Shown here: in pieces, positions 8,374 to 15,625 of the stretch
Position numbering within the stretch: position 1 is the first letter of the stretch
Layout of the letters: each line of letters opens with the position of its first letter
Origin: an uncultured Candidatus Saccharibacteria bacterium
GTDB taxonomy: Bacteria > Patescibacteria > Saccharimonadia > Saccharimonadales > UBA6022
Assembly: GCA_946886125.1 (NCBI GenBank)
Contig: CAMPHY010000004.1
Location: 1 to 25,239, forward strand
DNA: 25,239 nt
Direction: 5' to 3'
The notes under the pieces: generated by a model
Database searches by the model: none
What the model was told of the DNA's origin: nothing
What the model saw: only the letters and a program-made list of their open reading frames with translations
Program-made: the position numbers and the translations under genes

Positions 8374-8382
8374 ATTATAACA
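8374..8382 (-). promoter_or_regulatory. Extended -10 promoter for serS, apparently leaderless
   Basis: TGTTATAAT on the minus strand is a consensus -10 plus TGN extension. Only 6 bases (GGCAAC) separate it from the serS ATG, so the start of transcription, normally 6-8 bases after the -10, would coincide with the A of AUG. Confidence 0.7.
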
Positions 8383-8409
8383 CTAGACGTGGCGTGACGG
8401 CTGTATACA

Positions 8410-8438
8410 TTTACTTTATTTATATTAAGTTGTATAGT
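8410..8438 (+). promoter_or_regulatory. Promoter for the small membrane-protein pair
   Basis: TTTACT (8410-8415), a 17-base spacer and TATAGT (8433-8438) match sigma-70-type elements. Start of transcription would be near 8445, giving a leader of almost 50 bases. The leader holds a 6-bp hairpin, ACTACC/GGTAGT (8450-8455 with 8461-8466), and the GAAGGAG Shine-Dalgarno of the first gene. Confidence 0.5.
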
Positions 8439-8492
8439 ATTACAAAACTACTACCTACCTGGTAGTGTCGCCCTTTATCCGAAGGAGTTCCA

Positions 8493-8687
8493 GTGAGATA
8501 TGTACACGTAGCGGGACGAGCTATCGGCTACCCGCTGTATCTTGTCATAGCGTTATTCATCCTGTTACCGATCGGTACGCTACTATTTATAACAATTGCA
8601 GTGATGGTGGCGGTATCACTATCGCTCGTTCCGTTCTTGTTTGCCACCCCGATTGTGACCGACTTCGTCCAACAGGTTCTTCAGTGA
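8493..8687 (+). CDS. Small hydrophobic membrane protein, function unknown
   Basis: I do not recognise this 64-residue protein. Almost all of it is hydrophobic: about residues 13-52 (YPLYLVIALFILLPIG, then LLFITIAVMVAVSLSLVPFL) look like two closely spaced transmembrane helices with short polar ends. The start is GTG at 8493, chosen because a strong GAAGGAG Shine-Dalgarno (8481-8487) sits 5 bases upstream. The next gene begins 13 bases after the stop on the same strand, and the pair is closed by a terminator, so they form a two-gene unit set between minus-strand operons. The G+C content looks a little higher than in the neighbours, a weak sign of separate origin. Possible roles such as a small holin-like or envelope protein are speculative. 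Confidence 0.65.
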   Translation: MRYVHVAGRAIGYPLYLVIALFILLPIGTLLFITIAVMVAVSLSLVPFLFATPIVTDFVQQVLQ

Positions 8688-8700
8688 ATTGAGGTACAAG

Positions 8701-8928
8701 ATGAACCAGCAGCACAACACCAACCGTCGTATCGATCCATGGGCACTTTGCATGTCGCTGCTCCTTTTTTGCATCACCTGCTATATCACCTATAACCTAA
8801 CGATCCATGTCGTTGGGGCTGGTGAAGGTTTTGCTAAAACGACCGGCATGTTTGTGGGTGCCGCCGTAAGTTGGAGTAGCTACGAGATTCTTTTGAAGAT
8901 GCGGCGTAAAGCTAACTCTCACGAATAA
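8701..8928 (+). CDS. Small two-helix membrane protein, function unknown
   Basis: This is an unrecognised 75-residue protein. After a polar N terminus (NQQHNTNRRIDP) it has one hydrophobic segment with three cysteines (WALCMSLLLFCITCYITYNLTI, residues about 14-35) and a weaker second one (TGMFVGAAVSWSSYEILL, about 47-64), then a basic tail KMRRKANSHE. The ATG at 8701 is preferred over an in-frame TTG at 8689 because GAGG (8691-8694) is spaced 6 bases from it. It is co-oriented with the preceding small membrane gene and followed at once by a strong hairpin terminator. The partner gene and shared promoter suggest the two proteins act together at the membrane; nothing in the sequence shows how. 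Confidence 0.65.
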   Translation: MNQQHNTNRRIDPWALCMSLLLFCITCYITYNLTIHVVGAGEGFAKTTGMFVGAAVSWSSYEILLKMRRKANSHE

Positions 8929-8935
8929 CCCACAA

Positions 8936-8979
8936 AACGTCCGGTCGTCACCCTCTTTGAAGAGCGACGACCGGACGTT
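8936..8979. terminator. Bidirectional intrinsic terminator
   Basis: A perfect 14-bp stem pairs AACGTCCGGTCGTC (8936-8949) with GACGACCGGACGTT (8966-8979). The 16-base loop holds a further CTCTT/AAGAG pairing. It lies between the plus-strand small-gene pair and the end of the minus-strand ABC operon. Read on the minus strand it is followed by TTTT, so it probably serves both sides. Confidence 0.85.
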
Positions 8980-8996
8980 ATTACTTTCTATACTTA

Positions 8997-10283
8997 TTAT
9001 TCAGTACGTAACGCTTCAATTGGATCAAGCTTTGCTGCTTTTCGAGCCGGCAATATACCAGCTGTGACTGATACAGCCATTAAGCCTATGATCACGCCTG
9101 CTACTGCTAAAGGATCGAATTGGAGTAAGTGAATTTCACCTATCCCAAGCGCATCGCTAATAAAGGGATTCGCGATGAGTCCTGCAATAACAGCAAGTCC
9201 GCTCCCTATAATACCGCCCAAGAAGCCAATCCAGGCAGCTTCAAGCTTAAACAATCTCCCGGTGTCACGTCGACGCATGCCGAGGGCCTTCATCAGGCCA
9301 ATCTGCTGCGTACGCTCAAGCACCGAAATGTACTGCGTGTTAATGATGCCAAAAATAGAGGTTAGTACTGCGAGAGCGCCAAACCCAATTAAAATACCCT
9401 GTAGCACATTAATAAATGTATTAATTGCGCCGAGGACATCTTCAGCCGTTTGCGCGGTATATCCTAACTGCGTAAGCTCTTGTTTGACCGATTCAGCTTG
9501 TGACGCCTCTGCTACCTGTACGGCCGCTAAAATAAAATTGCCATACGTACGAGTGCCTTCGTTAATGTAATCATATAGCATTTTAGCCGCCGCATTTGAA
9601 ACAAGTAGTGAATTTTGTGCTCTAAACGCCAGTCCCGATTCACTACTTACCGCCCTGACCGTATAGGTAAATAGACGACTTTCTGGTGCACTCAGTGGTG
9701 CTGCAAGTTTTTGAGCAGCAATTTGCACTGTTTGTCCTATTGCACGCTCGGGAGTTTCAAATCCTAACGCCCCAACATACTCTTCTGTTAAAACAATTTC
9801 ATCGTCCTGCAGCTCTCCATCGATAGTACCCGCAGCATATTCTAGCTGCACACTAGAGCTACTTGTCGAAATTGAAGCAACATACTTTTTTGCTCCCTCT
9901 CGCGTAATATACTGTATTTCAGGACTATAGTTAGGCGACACCGCCACGACATCATCGACTTGCTTAATCCGCTCAATATCAGCTTGAGTAAGCGGAGCAG
10001 CACCACCAAATAATGCCGTCGTTGGATCGATAGCAGGACCTGACTCGGAATACTCGCGTGGGCCAGATTGCTGCTCTTCGGGGGTTTTTGTTACCGTCAG
10101 CTCTTTGACGTCTGTATTTGCCCGTACAATTTCATCAGTGTAGGCTCGTCCGCCTTCTCCTGCAGCGAGCGAGAGAGTGATGGTAAAAGCACCAACACCG
10201 ATAGCTAGGCTAGTAAGGAGTGTCCGTGCTTTTGCTTGTTTCAAGCCACGCCCCGCGCGTCGAATTATATCCGCTAGTCTCAC
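8997..10283 (-). CDS. ABC transporter permease, FtsX/MacB type (second permease of operon)
   Basis: This is a MacB-like permease: one N-terminal membrane helix (about residues 20-42, TLLTSLAIGVGAFTITLSLA), a large extracytoplasmic domain (about 45-275), and three C-terminal helices (about 280-415) in the FtsX fold, ending with the conserved LDPIEALRTE. Such permeases use ATP hydrolysis to drive mechanical export or signalling across the membrane (antimicrobial peptides, lipoproteins, stress sensing) rather than classical transmembrane transport. It starts at GTG (10283-10281), overlapping the ATPase stop codon by 4 bases (GTGA) with AAGGAG upstream, so it is translationally coupled to the ATPase. 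It is a paralogue of the permease at 11031-12290; matching stretches such as TSIFG-IV/IINTQYISVLERTQ point to duplication. The pair probably forms a heterodimer. Confidence 0.88.
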   Translation of the reverse strand: MRLADIIRRAGRGLKQAKARTLLTSLAIGVGAFTITLSLAAGEGGRAYTDEIVRANTDVKELTVTKTPEEQQSGPREYSESGPAIDPTTALFGGAAPLTQADIERIKQVDDVVAVSPNYSPEIQYITREGAKKYVASISTSSSSVQLEYAAGTIDGELQDDEIVLTEEYVGALGFETPERAIGQTVQIAAQKLAAPLSAPESRLFTYTVRAVSSESGLAFRAQNSLLVSNAAAKMLYDYINEGTRTYGNFILAAVQVAEASQAESVKQELTQLGYTAQTAEDVLGAINTFINVLQGILIGFGALAVLTSIFGIINTQYISVLERTQQIGLMKALGMRRRDTGRLFKLEAAWIGFLGGIIGSGLAVIAGLIANPFISDALGIGEIHLLQFDPLAVAGVIIGLMAVSVTAGILPARKAAKLDPIEALRTE

Positions 10284-10999
10284 AAAGCAGCTCCTTGCGT
10301 TTGCAATGATGCACTATCTTTTGCGTGTTGATCGATCGATGCAATCACACCATCTTTGATATTAATTTGCATGTCACACTTTGCTGCGAGCTCGGGATCA
10401 TGCGTTACGATAATAAGCGTCACGCCGTTTTCTTTATTATAGCCAAACAGTAAATTCTCAATCACTTCACCAGTTGCACTATCCAAGTTACCAGTTGGTT
10501 CATCGGCAAACAATATGCGAGGTTCATTTACGATCGCTCGAGCTACTGCTAAACGCTGCTTTTGCCCACCCGAGAGATCGCGTGCCCGTGACTTAAGCTT
10601 CTCGCCCAACTCAACGGCTTTTAAAGCGGCGATCACTTTTTGACGACGCTTTCCGCTTGGCATATTAGAAATTTCGAGTGGCAAGCTAACATTATCAAAA
10701 CAAGATTCATTAGCTTGTACAAAAAAGCTTTGAAAAATAAAACTCATTTTAGTGGCGCGAAAGTGATCGACAGCCTTTTGATTTAGCTTTAAAATATCTT
10801 GTCCATCAATAACCACTTCTCCAGTTTCAGGCCGATCAAGTCCACTCATAGCATGCATCAAGGTTGACTTGCCGCTGCCTGATTTACCTAAGATGGCGAC
10901 GCTTGCCCCATCTGGCACAGTGAAACTGACATTATCGAGTGCCGTAAAGCTGCTCTGCTTTTTGCCATACGTTTTTGTGACGTTTTTAACTTCAATCAT
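10280..10999 (-). CDS. ABC transporter ATP-binding protein (MacB/LolD type)
   Basis: This is the ATPase of the flanking permeases. In 239 residues it has Walker A GKSGSGKST, Q-loop FIFQSF, signature LSGGQKQRLAVARA, Walker B ILFADEPTGNLD and H-loop IIVTHDPE. The sequence FADEPTGNLDSATG is characteristic of the MacB/LolD/FtsE-like subfamily. I set the start at 10999 (MIEVKNVTKTYG), because an AAGGGG Shine-Dalgarno stands just upstream and family members start here. A longer frame to 11053 would overlap the upstream permease by 23 bases and add a non-conserved tail. The gene is 31 bases downstream of the first permease and overlaps the second by 4 bases, so the three subunits are made together. 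Confidence 0.92.
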   Translation of the reverse strand: MIEVKNVTKTYGKKQSSFTALDNVSFTVPDGASVAILGKSGSGKSTLMHAMSGLDRPETGEVVIDGQDILKLNQKAVDHFRATKMSFIFQSFFVQANESCFDNVSLPLEISNMPSGKRRQKVIAALKAVELGEKLKSRARDLSGGQKQRLAVARAIVNEPRILFADEPTGNLDSATGEVIENLLFGYNKENGVTLIIVTHDPELAAKCDMQINIKDGVIASIDQHAKDSASLQTQGAAL

Positions 11000-11030
11000 A
11001 TATCCCCTTTTCTTTAGTGTATCACTTATA

Positions 11031-12290
11031 TTATTCGGTTCGTAAGGCATCAATCGGGTCTAATTTTGCTGCTTTTCGTGCCGGAAAATAGCCAGCAGCG
11101 ACAGCAATAGCCATGAGTGATGCGATTATGAGTATGATGGTCAATGGTTCAAATTTTAACAATGCAGTTCCACGTTCTACTTCAAGTAAATTTGCAATGA
11201 ATGGATTTATGAGTAGACCTATCATCACGGCTAGCGCCGTACCAATCAGCCCTCCGAGAAATCCTACCCACGCAGCCTCAAAACGGAATAGCTTTGCAAT
11301 ATCTTTACGACGGGCGCCAAGTGCCTTCATAAGACCAATCTGCTGCGTACGCTCTAGTACACTGATGTACTGTGTATTGACAATGCCAAAAATCGAGGCA
11401 AGTATTGCGATGAAGCCAAACCCAGCCATCCCCCATTGAAGCGTGTTGACTGCACTAAATAGTGAGGCGCGTTGATCTTGTAGTGATGTTACTATATATC
11501 CCATACCTGCTATAGAGTCTTGTATGCTGGATATATTAGCTCCATCACTTACTTGCACGTTGATACCACTATATGAATCATTTTGTTCACTGGTTTGGAA
11601 ATCATACATCTTACTAGCATCGTCAACGGAGAGAAAGACAGCTTCACTGTAATAGAGCATGGCTTCGGTTTTAGTTGTTACCGCCGCAATGGAGTACGTA
11701 TAATCACGATGTGATGACTCATTGGCGGAAGACTGAATACGAAGATGAACTTGCTTTCCAATTGCCTCTTTTGCTGAAGAGAAACCAAGTGCTGCGAGGT
11801 AGGTTTCAGGAATTGCAACAGTACCAGGTTTAAGCATATGGTTATCGAGCGACCCAGCAGCAAGTCGAAGCTCAGTCCTGTCGGCTTTCACCTGGAGAGA
11901 CACCATGTATTCATCTTTACCCTCCCTTGTTACATACAAAGCATCGACGGAGTACATCGGCTCTACGCGCTCAACCCCTTTAATCGCTTCTAGTTTTGCC
12001 ACATCTTCATTACTCAAGTCATTTAGCCTTGTCTGTTCGTTTTCACTCACGCCGTACTTAGGTGGCCCATTCTGCTCCACCTCTTCATATTGAGGAAAAA
12101 CCGACAGATTTGCTTCATCACCACTCCCGCTAATCAACGTGTCCGCATAATCACGCCCACCTGCACCAGCCGCCAAAGCTAGCATGACAGTAAAAGCACC
12201 GACCGCCACCGCTAAACTTGTTAATATTGTGCGCATTTTGGCTTGTCGCAAATTAAGTGCGGCGCGGCGAAGTATATCATTTGTTTTCAT
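11031..12290 (-). CDS. ABC transporter permease, FtsX/MacB type (first permease of operon)
   Basis: This 419-residue protein has the same architecture as the permease at 8997-10283: N-terminal helix (about residues 20-42, TILTSLAVAVGAFTVMLAL), extracytoplasmic domain (about 45-270), then three FtsX-type helices with SIFGIVNTQYISVLERTQQIG, ending LDPIDALRTE. The extracytoplasmic domains of the two paralogues differ much more than the membrane parts, as expected for a heteromeric complex with specialised outer domains. AGGA lies 6 bases before the ATG, and the gene begins 18 bases after the PspC-domain gene. Whether the complex exports a peptide, extracts lipoproteins or only senses envelope damage cannot be told from sequence; the PadR and PspC neighbours favour envelope stress or drug resistance. 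Confidence 0.88.
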   Translation of the reverse strand: MKTNDILRRAALNLRQAKMRTILTSLAVAVGAFTVMLALAAGAGGRDYADTLISGSGDEANLSVFPQYEEVEQNGPPKYGVSENEQTRLNDLSNEDVAKLEAIKGVERVEPMYSVDALYVTREGKDEYMVSLQVKADRTELRLAAGSLDNHMLKPGTVAIPETYLAALGFSSAKEAIGKQVHLRIQSSANESSHRDYTYSIAAVTTKTEAMLYYSEAVFLSVDDASKMYDFQTSEQNDSYSGINVQVSDGANISSIQDSIAGMGYIVTSLQDQRASLFSAVNTLQWGMAGFGFIAILASIFGIVNTQYISVLERTQQIGLMKALGARRKDIAKLFRFEAAWVGFLGGLIGTALAVMIGLLINPFIANLLEVERGTALLKFEPLTIILIIASLMAIAVAAGYFPARKAAKLDPIDALRTE

Positions 12291-12308
12291 AGTCCGTCCT
12301 TTTAAACG

Positions 12309-13898
12309 TTACTGTAGATCTTCAAGATGAGAGATTTCAATATCTGTACAAGTCGTCGAACTTGAGCGAGCGGACACTGCCTGACCATTTAGTGTCATCT
12401 CACTTTCGCTGACGCTCGCAACTTCAATGACTGCTTTTTCGCCAAAGGCAGGACATGACTCTTGTGTCGTAAGTGTCAATTGACGCACGTGACCTAGAGT
12501 CACGGCTGCTTGTGGATCGACAACTATAATTGCAGATTCCACCGCCGCGCCAATTGCATTGAATTGAGCGCCGCCAGCTACTGTTGCCGTCACCGTCTCA
12601 ATTGTTGCGTCCTCAATTTCCACTACAACTCCTGCTTGATCAATATTGACAGACAACTGGCTCTGCTTCTCCGCACTTCGGTATTGCAGATATCCTGATG
12701 TAACGTTCACCGATTCGAGTGCTGGTCCATAAATGGTCACACCTGGATCATAATGGAACCACGTATCATGCGACCGTTGTTCAATAGTGATGACTGCAGC
12801 CTGATCTTCGAGCACAACCTCAGGCTGTATACTCTTCCCATTGAACGCAGTAAACACTATGCGAGGGTTATCATCGACTATATACGTCACATTAGTGTTA
12901 TTGACAGCGATAGTCAGATCCTTAATGGAACTAAAGGCTGCTTCAAGCGGGACAGTGACTTCTTTCGTGTTGCGCTCGATATAGGCTTGCTGTTGCTGAG
13001 ATTGATAATAACCGATGCCAATTGCCCCTGCGAGCGTCGTAAGCCCGAGCAAAATAATAACGACGGCGCTGACCACAATTCGTTTTGATATTTTTTGACG
13101 AAATGCAGCATATGCCATAAGACTGAACAAACTCGTAAGCAGTAAACCACCAAGAACAACACAGAAGATCAGCCAAAAGTATAAGTCTGAATCTACTCCA
13201 GCAAACGTCTCGTGGGCGTATGGACTCCAGCCTATCACGCTAAGCGTTGCAATGATCGCTCCTAGCGCCGCTACCACTGCACCGATTCCGAGCAGCACTG
13301 TCACGATTTTTAGCACCTTTTTATCATGTCCTTGCTCAATTGGACCATCAACAGTTGCCGCTTCGCGAATGGCACTTACCGTAACGGGCTTGCCGCGTAA
13401 CTGCAACAAATCAGCAGCGGTTCTGACGGGTGGTACCACTATCCAAAGAACGATATACACAACGATTGCCGTACCGAATGACGCAAATGCTAGCGCAATC
13501 ATAATCAGACGTACCCAAAGCGGATTAATACCAAAATATTCAGCGATACCACCAGCTACACCACCAAAAATAGCGCGGTTCGTATGACGGTATAATTTAC
13601 GACTTGAACGATCGGCAACAACCGCCTCAGGCCCTAGCGTGTCCGTGTCGTCAATAAACTCCTCTGGTTCACCGAGCTGTTTTCTCAGTGCCTCAACGTC
13701 ATCAATAGCAATAGTCCCTTCCGGCTTCACTGATCGTTCGGCGAGTAGCTCAACCATACGAAGCTCAATGTCACGGACGAGCTCTGTATCATGGGCATAG
13801 CTCTCCAGTGATTTAAGATACGATTCTAAGATTTTTTTGGCGGTAAGTTCGATGTTATATGGCGTTTTTGCCAAATGGATACGGGTAATTTCATTCAT
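12309..13898 (-). CDS. PspC-domain membrane protein with N-terminal cytoplasmic and C-terminal external domains
   Basis: This 529-residue multi-domain protein is probably an envelope-stress sensor or adaptor. Residues 1-85 form a helical cytoplasmic domain (YLKSLESYAHDTELVRDIEL, then DDVEALRKQLGEPEEF) of the kind found at the N terminus of PadR-linked membrane proteins. Residues 99-157 are a PspC domain (KLYRHTNRAIFGGVAGGIAE, then a hydrophobic helix). Further membrane helices lie near 198-222, 239-264 and 274-297. Residues about 310-529 are a strand-rich outer region like the adhesin-type repeats (DUF4097/DUF2807-like) often fused to PspC; this last call is by pattern only. A Shine-Dalgarno (AAAGGAG) overlaps the padR stop codon, 10 bases before the ATG. 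Its place between padR and an ABC exporter suggests that it signals to, or is controlled by, PadR. Confidence 0.82.
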   Translation of the reverse strand: MNEITRIHLAKTPYNIELTAKKILESYLKSLESYAHDTELVRDIELRMVELLAERSVKPEGTIAIDDVEALRKQLGEPEEFIDDTDTLGPEAVVADRSSRKLYRHTNRAIFGGVAGGIAEYFGINPLWVRLIMIALAFASFGTAIVVYIVLWIVVPPVRTAADLLQLRGKPVTVSAIREAATVDGPIEQGHDKKVLKIVTVLLGIGAVVAALGAIIATLSVIGWSPYAHETFAGVDSDLYFWLIFCVVLGGLLLTSLFSLMAYAAFRQKISKRIVVSAVVIILLGLTTLAGAIGIGYYQSQQQQAYIERNTKEVTVPLEAAFSSIKDLTIAVNNTNVTYIVDDNPRIVFTAFNGKSIQPEVVLEDQAAVITIEQRSHDTWFHYDPGVTIYGPALESVNVTSGYLQYRSAEKQSQLSVNIDQAGVVVEIEDATIETVTATVAGGAQFNAIGAAVESAIIVVDPQAAVTLGHVRQLTLTTQESCPAFGEKAVIEVASVSESEMTLNGQAVSARSSSTTCTDIEISHLEDLQ

Positions 13899-13908
13899 AA
13901 TAGCTCCT

Positions 13909-14253
13909 TTACAGCTTCTTTAATGTGGCATTTAGTGTCGTAATTCTTTTTGTAACATGTGTTGTTACTTCTTCACCAAATTGTGTCACTTTATAGTATT
14001 TACGAGGCGGACCTTGCTCTGACTCCTGCCACTCGTGAGTAAGCAAACCATCTTTTTGCAATCGACTCAGTAGCGGATAAATCGTCCCCTCCACTACTAC
14101 TAATTCCGCTTCAGATAATTTGCGAATAATATCACTCGTATACACCGGCTTACCGCTACATACTTTGAGTACACAATAGGCCAAAAACCCTTTACGAAGT
14201 TGCGTCGCAAGCTGTTCGGCGTACTGTTCACTTGATTTTACTTGTTGTGTCAT
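13909..14253 (-). CDS. PadR family transcriptional regulator
   Basis: PadR proteins are winged-helix repressors that bind ligands or stress signals and usually control a neighbouring membrane or efflux gene. The 114-residue protein has the recognition helix and wing: TSDIIRKLSEAELVVVEGTIYPLLSRLQKDGLL, then EWQESEQGPPRKYYKVTQFG, with the classic GPPRKYY wing. The short C-terminal helix supports dimerisation; it is a subfamily-2 (short) PadR. It leads the operon padR-PspC-permease-ATPase-permease. The promoter just upstream has a palindrome between -35 and -10, so autorepression is likely. The -10 ends 8 bases from the ATG and there is no Shine-Dalgarno, so the transcript may be leaderless. Confidence 0.93.
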   Translation of the reverse strand: MTQQVKSSEQYAEQLATQLRKGFLAYCVLKVCSGKPVYTSDIIRKLSEAELVVVEGTIYPLLSRLQKDGLLTHEWQESEQGPPRKYYKVTQFGEEVTTHVTKRITTLNATLKKL

Positions 14254-14261
14254 AGTTCTAT

Positions 14262-14288
14262 GTTATACAAGGTACCTTTAATTGTCAA
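14262..14288 (-). promoter_or_regulatory. Promoter of the padR operon with palindromic operator
   Basis: On the minus strand TTGACA (14288-14283) is followed by 15 bases and TATAAC (14267-14262), 8 bases before the padR ATG. The spacer holds the perfect 10-bp palindrome AAGGTACCTT (14269-14278), whose flanks are partly symmetric (AT...AT). A dimer bound there would block RNA polymerase, which is the expected geometry for PadR autorepression. Confidence 0.65.
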
Positions 14289-14293
14289 CAAAA

Positions 14294-14320
14294 AAACACT
14301 CTCGTGGATTGAGAGTGTTT
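14294..14320 (-). terminator. Intrinsic terminator after the FMN reductase gene
   Basis: A 10-bp perfect stem, AAACACTCTC (14294-14303) with GAGAGTGTTT (14311-14320), and a 7-base loop are followed on the minus strand by a T-rich run before the padR promoter. It insulates the padR operon from upstream transcription. Confidence 0.85.
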
Positions 14321-14342
14321 CAAAGAACCGCTAGTTAAAGCG

Positions 14343-14885
14343 CTATGAGTTTGTCTGCACGTGGGCAGTAAATGCTTCCATATAAGCCGTGAGTGATTCA
14401 CGCCATGAATCATTTACTTCACCTGCATCGTTAAATGTGTCAGAAGTAACACTTAAGTACACTTCAGGTTGTCCCATTAACTTCGTACCAAGATAGGCAG
14501 TAATTTGGCGGAGCTCAGCCTGAGCGGCCGCGGTACCTACAGGAGAAATAGTTGCCCCTACGATACCAGCTGACTTACCGTTAAATGAGTTACTCCCCCA
14601 CGGACGAGAGGTCCAGTCTATGGCATTTTTCAGTACGCCTGGAATGCTGCGATTGTATTCAGGAGTTACTAGTAGTACGCCGTCAGCCGCTTCTACAATA
14701 TTTTTCATATTAGTCGCTTCGGCTGGAAAGTCCGCTTCAAGGTCTTGATTGAAGAGTGGCAAACTTGCGATATCTACATACTCAAACTCTACCCCTTCTG
14801 GTGCTACAGCTTCAAGATTTTTTGCTAACATTTTATTAACAGATTTTTCCTGGAGACTACCAACAAATACAGCAATTTTAGTCAT
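14343..14885 (-). CDS. NAD(P)H-dependent FMN reductase / quinone reductase-like flavoprotein
   Basis: This flavodoxin-fold oxidoreductase belongs to the NADPH-dependent FMN reductase family (YieF/ChrR/azoreductase-like). Members reduce FMN, quinones, chromate or azo compounds at the cost of NAD(P)H and often protect against oxidants. The 180 residues include the N-terminal flavin phosphate loop (VFVGSLQEKSVNKMLA) and the family hallmark TPEYNRSIPGVLKNAIDW followed by TSRPW. I start at the ATG at 14885 because AAGGG is about 10 bases upstream; the ATG at 14894 would leave only one base of spacing. It is a single-gene unit with its own promoter, a palindromic operator and a terminator, so it is probably induced by a specific signal. 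The physiological substrate is unknown. Confidence 0.88.
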   Translation of the reverse strand: MTKIAVFVGSLQEKSVNKMLAKNLEAVAPEGVEFEYVDIASLPLFNQDLEADFPAEATNMKNIVEAADGVLLVTPEYNRSIPGVLKNAIDWTSRPWGSNSFNGKSAGIVGATISPVGTAAAQAELRQITAYLGTKLMGQPEVYLSVTSDTFNDAGEVNDSWRESLTAYMEAFTAHVQTNS

Positions 14886-14907
14886 AATAAACATACCCTT
14901 TCATTAA

Positions 14908-14928
14908 TTACTATATTTAGTATAGTAA
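14908..14928. promoter_or_regulatory. Perfect inverted repeat over the FMN reductase promoter (likely operator)
   Basis: Arms TTACTATA (14908-14915) and TATAGTAA (14921-14928) flank a 5-base centre TTTAG, 21 bp in all. The repeat covers the -10 (TATACT on the minus strand, 14919-14924), so a dimeric repressor would block transcription. It differs from the padR-operon palindrome, so another regulator, encoded elsewhere, is likely. Confidence 0.65.
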
Positions 14929-14947
14929 ATTATCAATTATCATGCAA
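14919..14947 (-). promoter_or_regulatory. Promoter of the FMN reductase gene
   Basis: On the minus strand TTGCAT (14947-14942), a 17-base spacer and TATACT (14924-14919) form a good sigma-70-type promoter. It lies just past the pgl stop codon and gives a leader of about 27 bases with an AAGGG ribosome site. Confidence 0.65.
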
Positions 14948-14950
14948 GCC

Positions 14951-15604
14951 CTACTGAGGCATATCTGTAAATACACTTAGCTCTTTCATATCTCGAAGCA
15001 AGACCGATGGCTGTTCATTTTCACTAAGCGGCTCACTCGAAAGCAGCTTCTGTAATACCGGCCACTTCTCTTCTCCGACTGCAAACAACATTGCTTCATC
15101 TAAATGACTAAGAGCTCGGCGAGTTAAGGTAACTCGCTCAAAATCATCGCCCTGATAATGAATAGCCAATGCTAGAGCATCAACCGCAGGAGAACCCGGC
15201 AAAATACCGGCGGTATGACCATCGGCACCCATACCAAATAATCCTACATGATACTTTGTATTATCCAGTAGATCTTCAAACTCACTGGCAAATAGTTCGG
15301 TTGTCGCTTCAATAGGTATACCGACAAGTGGAGCAGGCGCTGCTGTAAATTGTACTGGCTCCAGACCTGCGGCGCATAATTTCTGCCAGTTACTTTCACT
15401 ATGTCCTGGAGCGCCGTACCGCTCATCCATCACCATAACTGATAATCGCAATTTTTGCTGCTTCGTAAGCGCGCCGAGCGCATCTATCGCAACCTCTATG
15501 GCTGAGCCGCCAGATAACAATAGTAGCACCGGCTGCTTGGCGACCAACTCGGCAAGACGTTCTGTAATTATGTGTGATGCGTTAGCGGTAGTATATAATT
15601 TCAC
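14951..15604 (-). CDS. pgl: 6-phosphogluconolactonase (DevB/SOL type)
   Basis: This enzyme hydrolyses 6-phosphogluconolactone to 6-phosphogluconate, the second step of the oxidative pentose phosphate pathway. The 217 residues show the family blocks: LLLLSGGSAIEVAIDAL near the N terminus, VMDERYGAPGHSESNW, and GMGADGHTAGILPGSPAV. The last block distinguishes it from glucosamine-6-phosphate deaminase, its closest relative. It is slightly shorter than usual (230-250). It starts at GTG (15604-15602) with a clear GGAGG 6 bases upstream, 21 bases after lysS, so the two are probably co-transcribed. No glucose-6-phosphate or 6-phosphogluconate dehydrogenase lies in the window, so pathway completeness cannot be judged here. 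Confidence 0.88.
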   Translation of the reverse strand: MKLYTTANASHIITERLAELVAKQPVLLLLSGGSAIEVAIDALGALTKQQKLRLSVMVMDERYGAPGHSESNWQKLCAAGLEPVQFTAAPAPLVGIPIEATTELFASEFEDLLDNTKYHVGLFGMGADGHTAGILPGSPAVDALALAIHYQGDDFERVTLTRRALSHLDEAMLFAVGEEKWPVLQKLLSSEPLSENEQPSVLLRDMKELSVFTDMPQ

Positions 15605-15625
15605 GCTTCGCCTCCTCTCAATAAT

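Noticed and set aside
8368..8409. T-box or other tRNA-sensing leader before serS, lysS or proS
   Set aside because: serS and lysS have promoters ending 6-9 bases before the start, leaving no room for a leader; proS lies inside an operon with a 4-base gap.
11000..11053. N-terminal extension of the ABC ATPase into the upstream permease gene
   Set aside because: The extra 18 residues are not ATPase-like, and an AAGGGG ribosome site marks the ATG at 10999.
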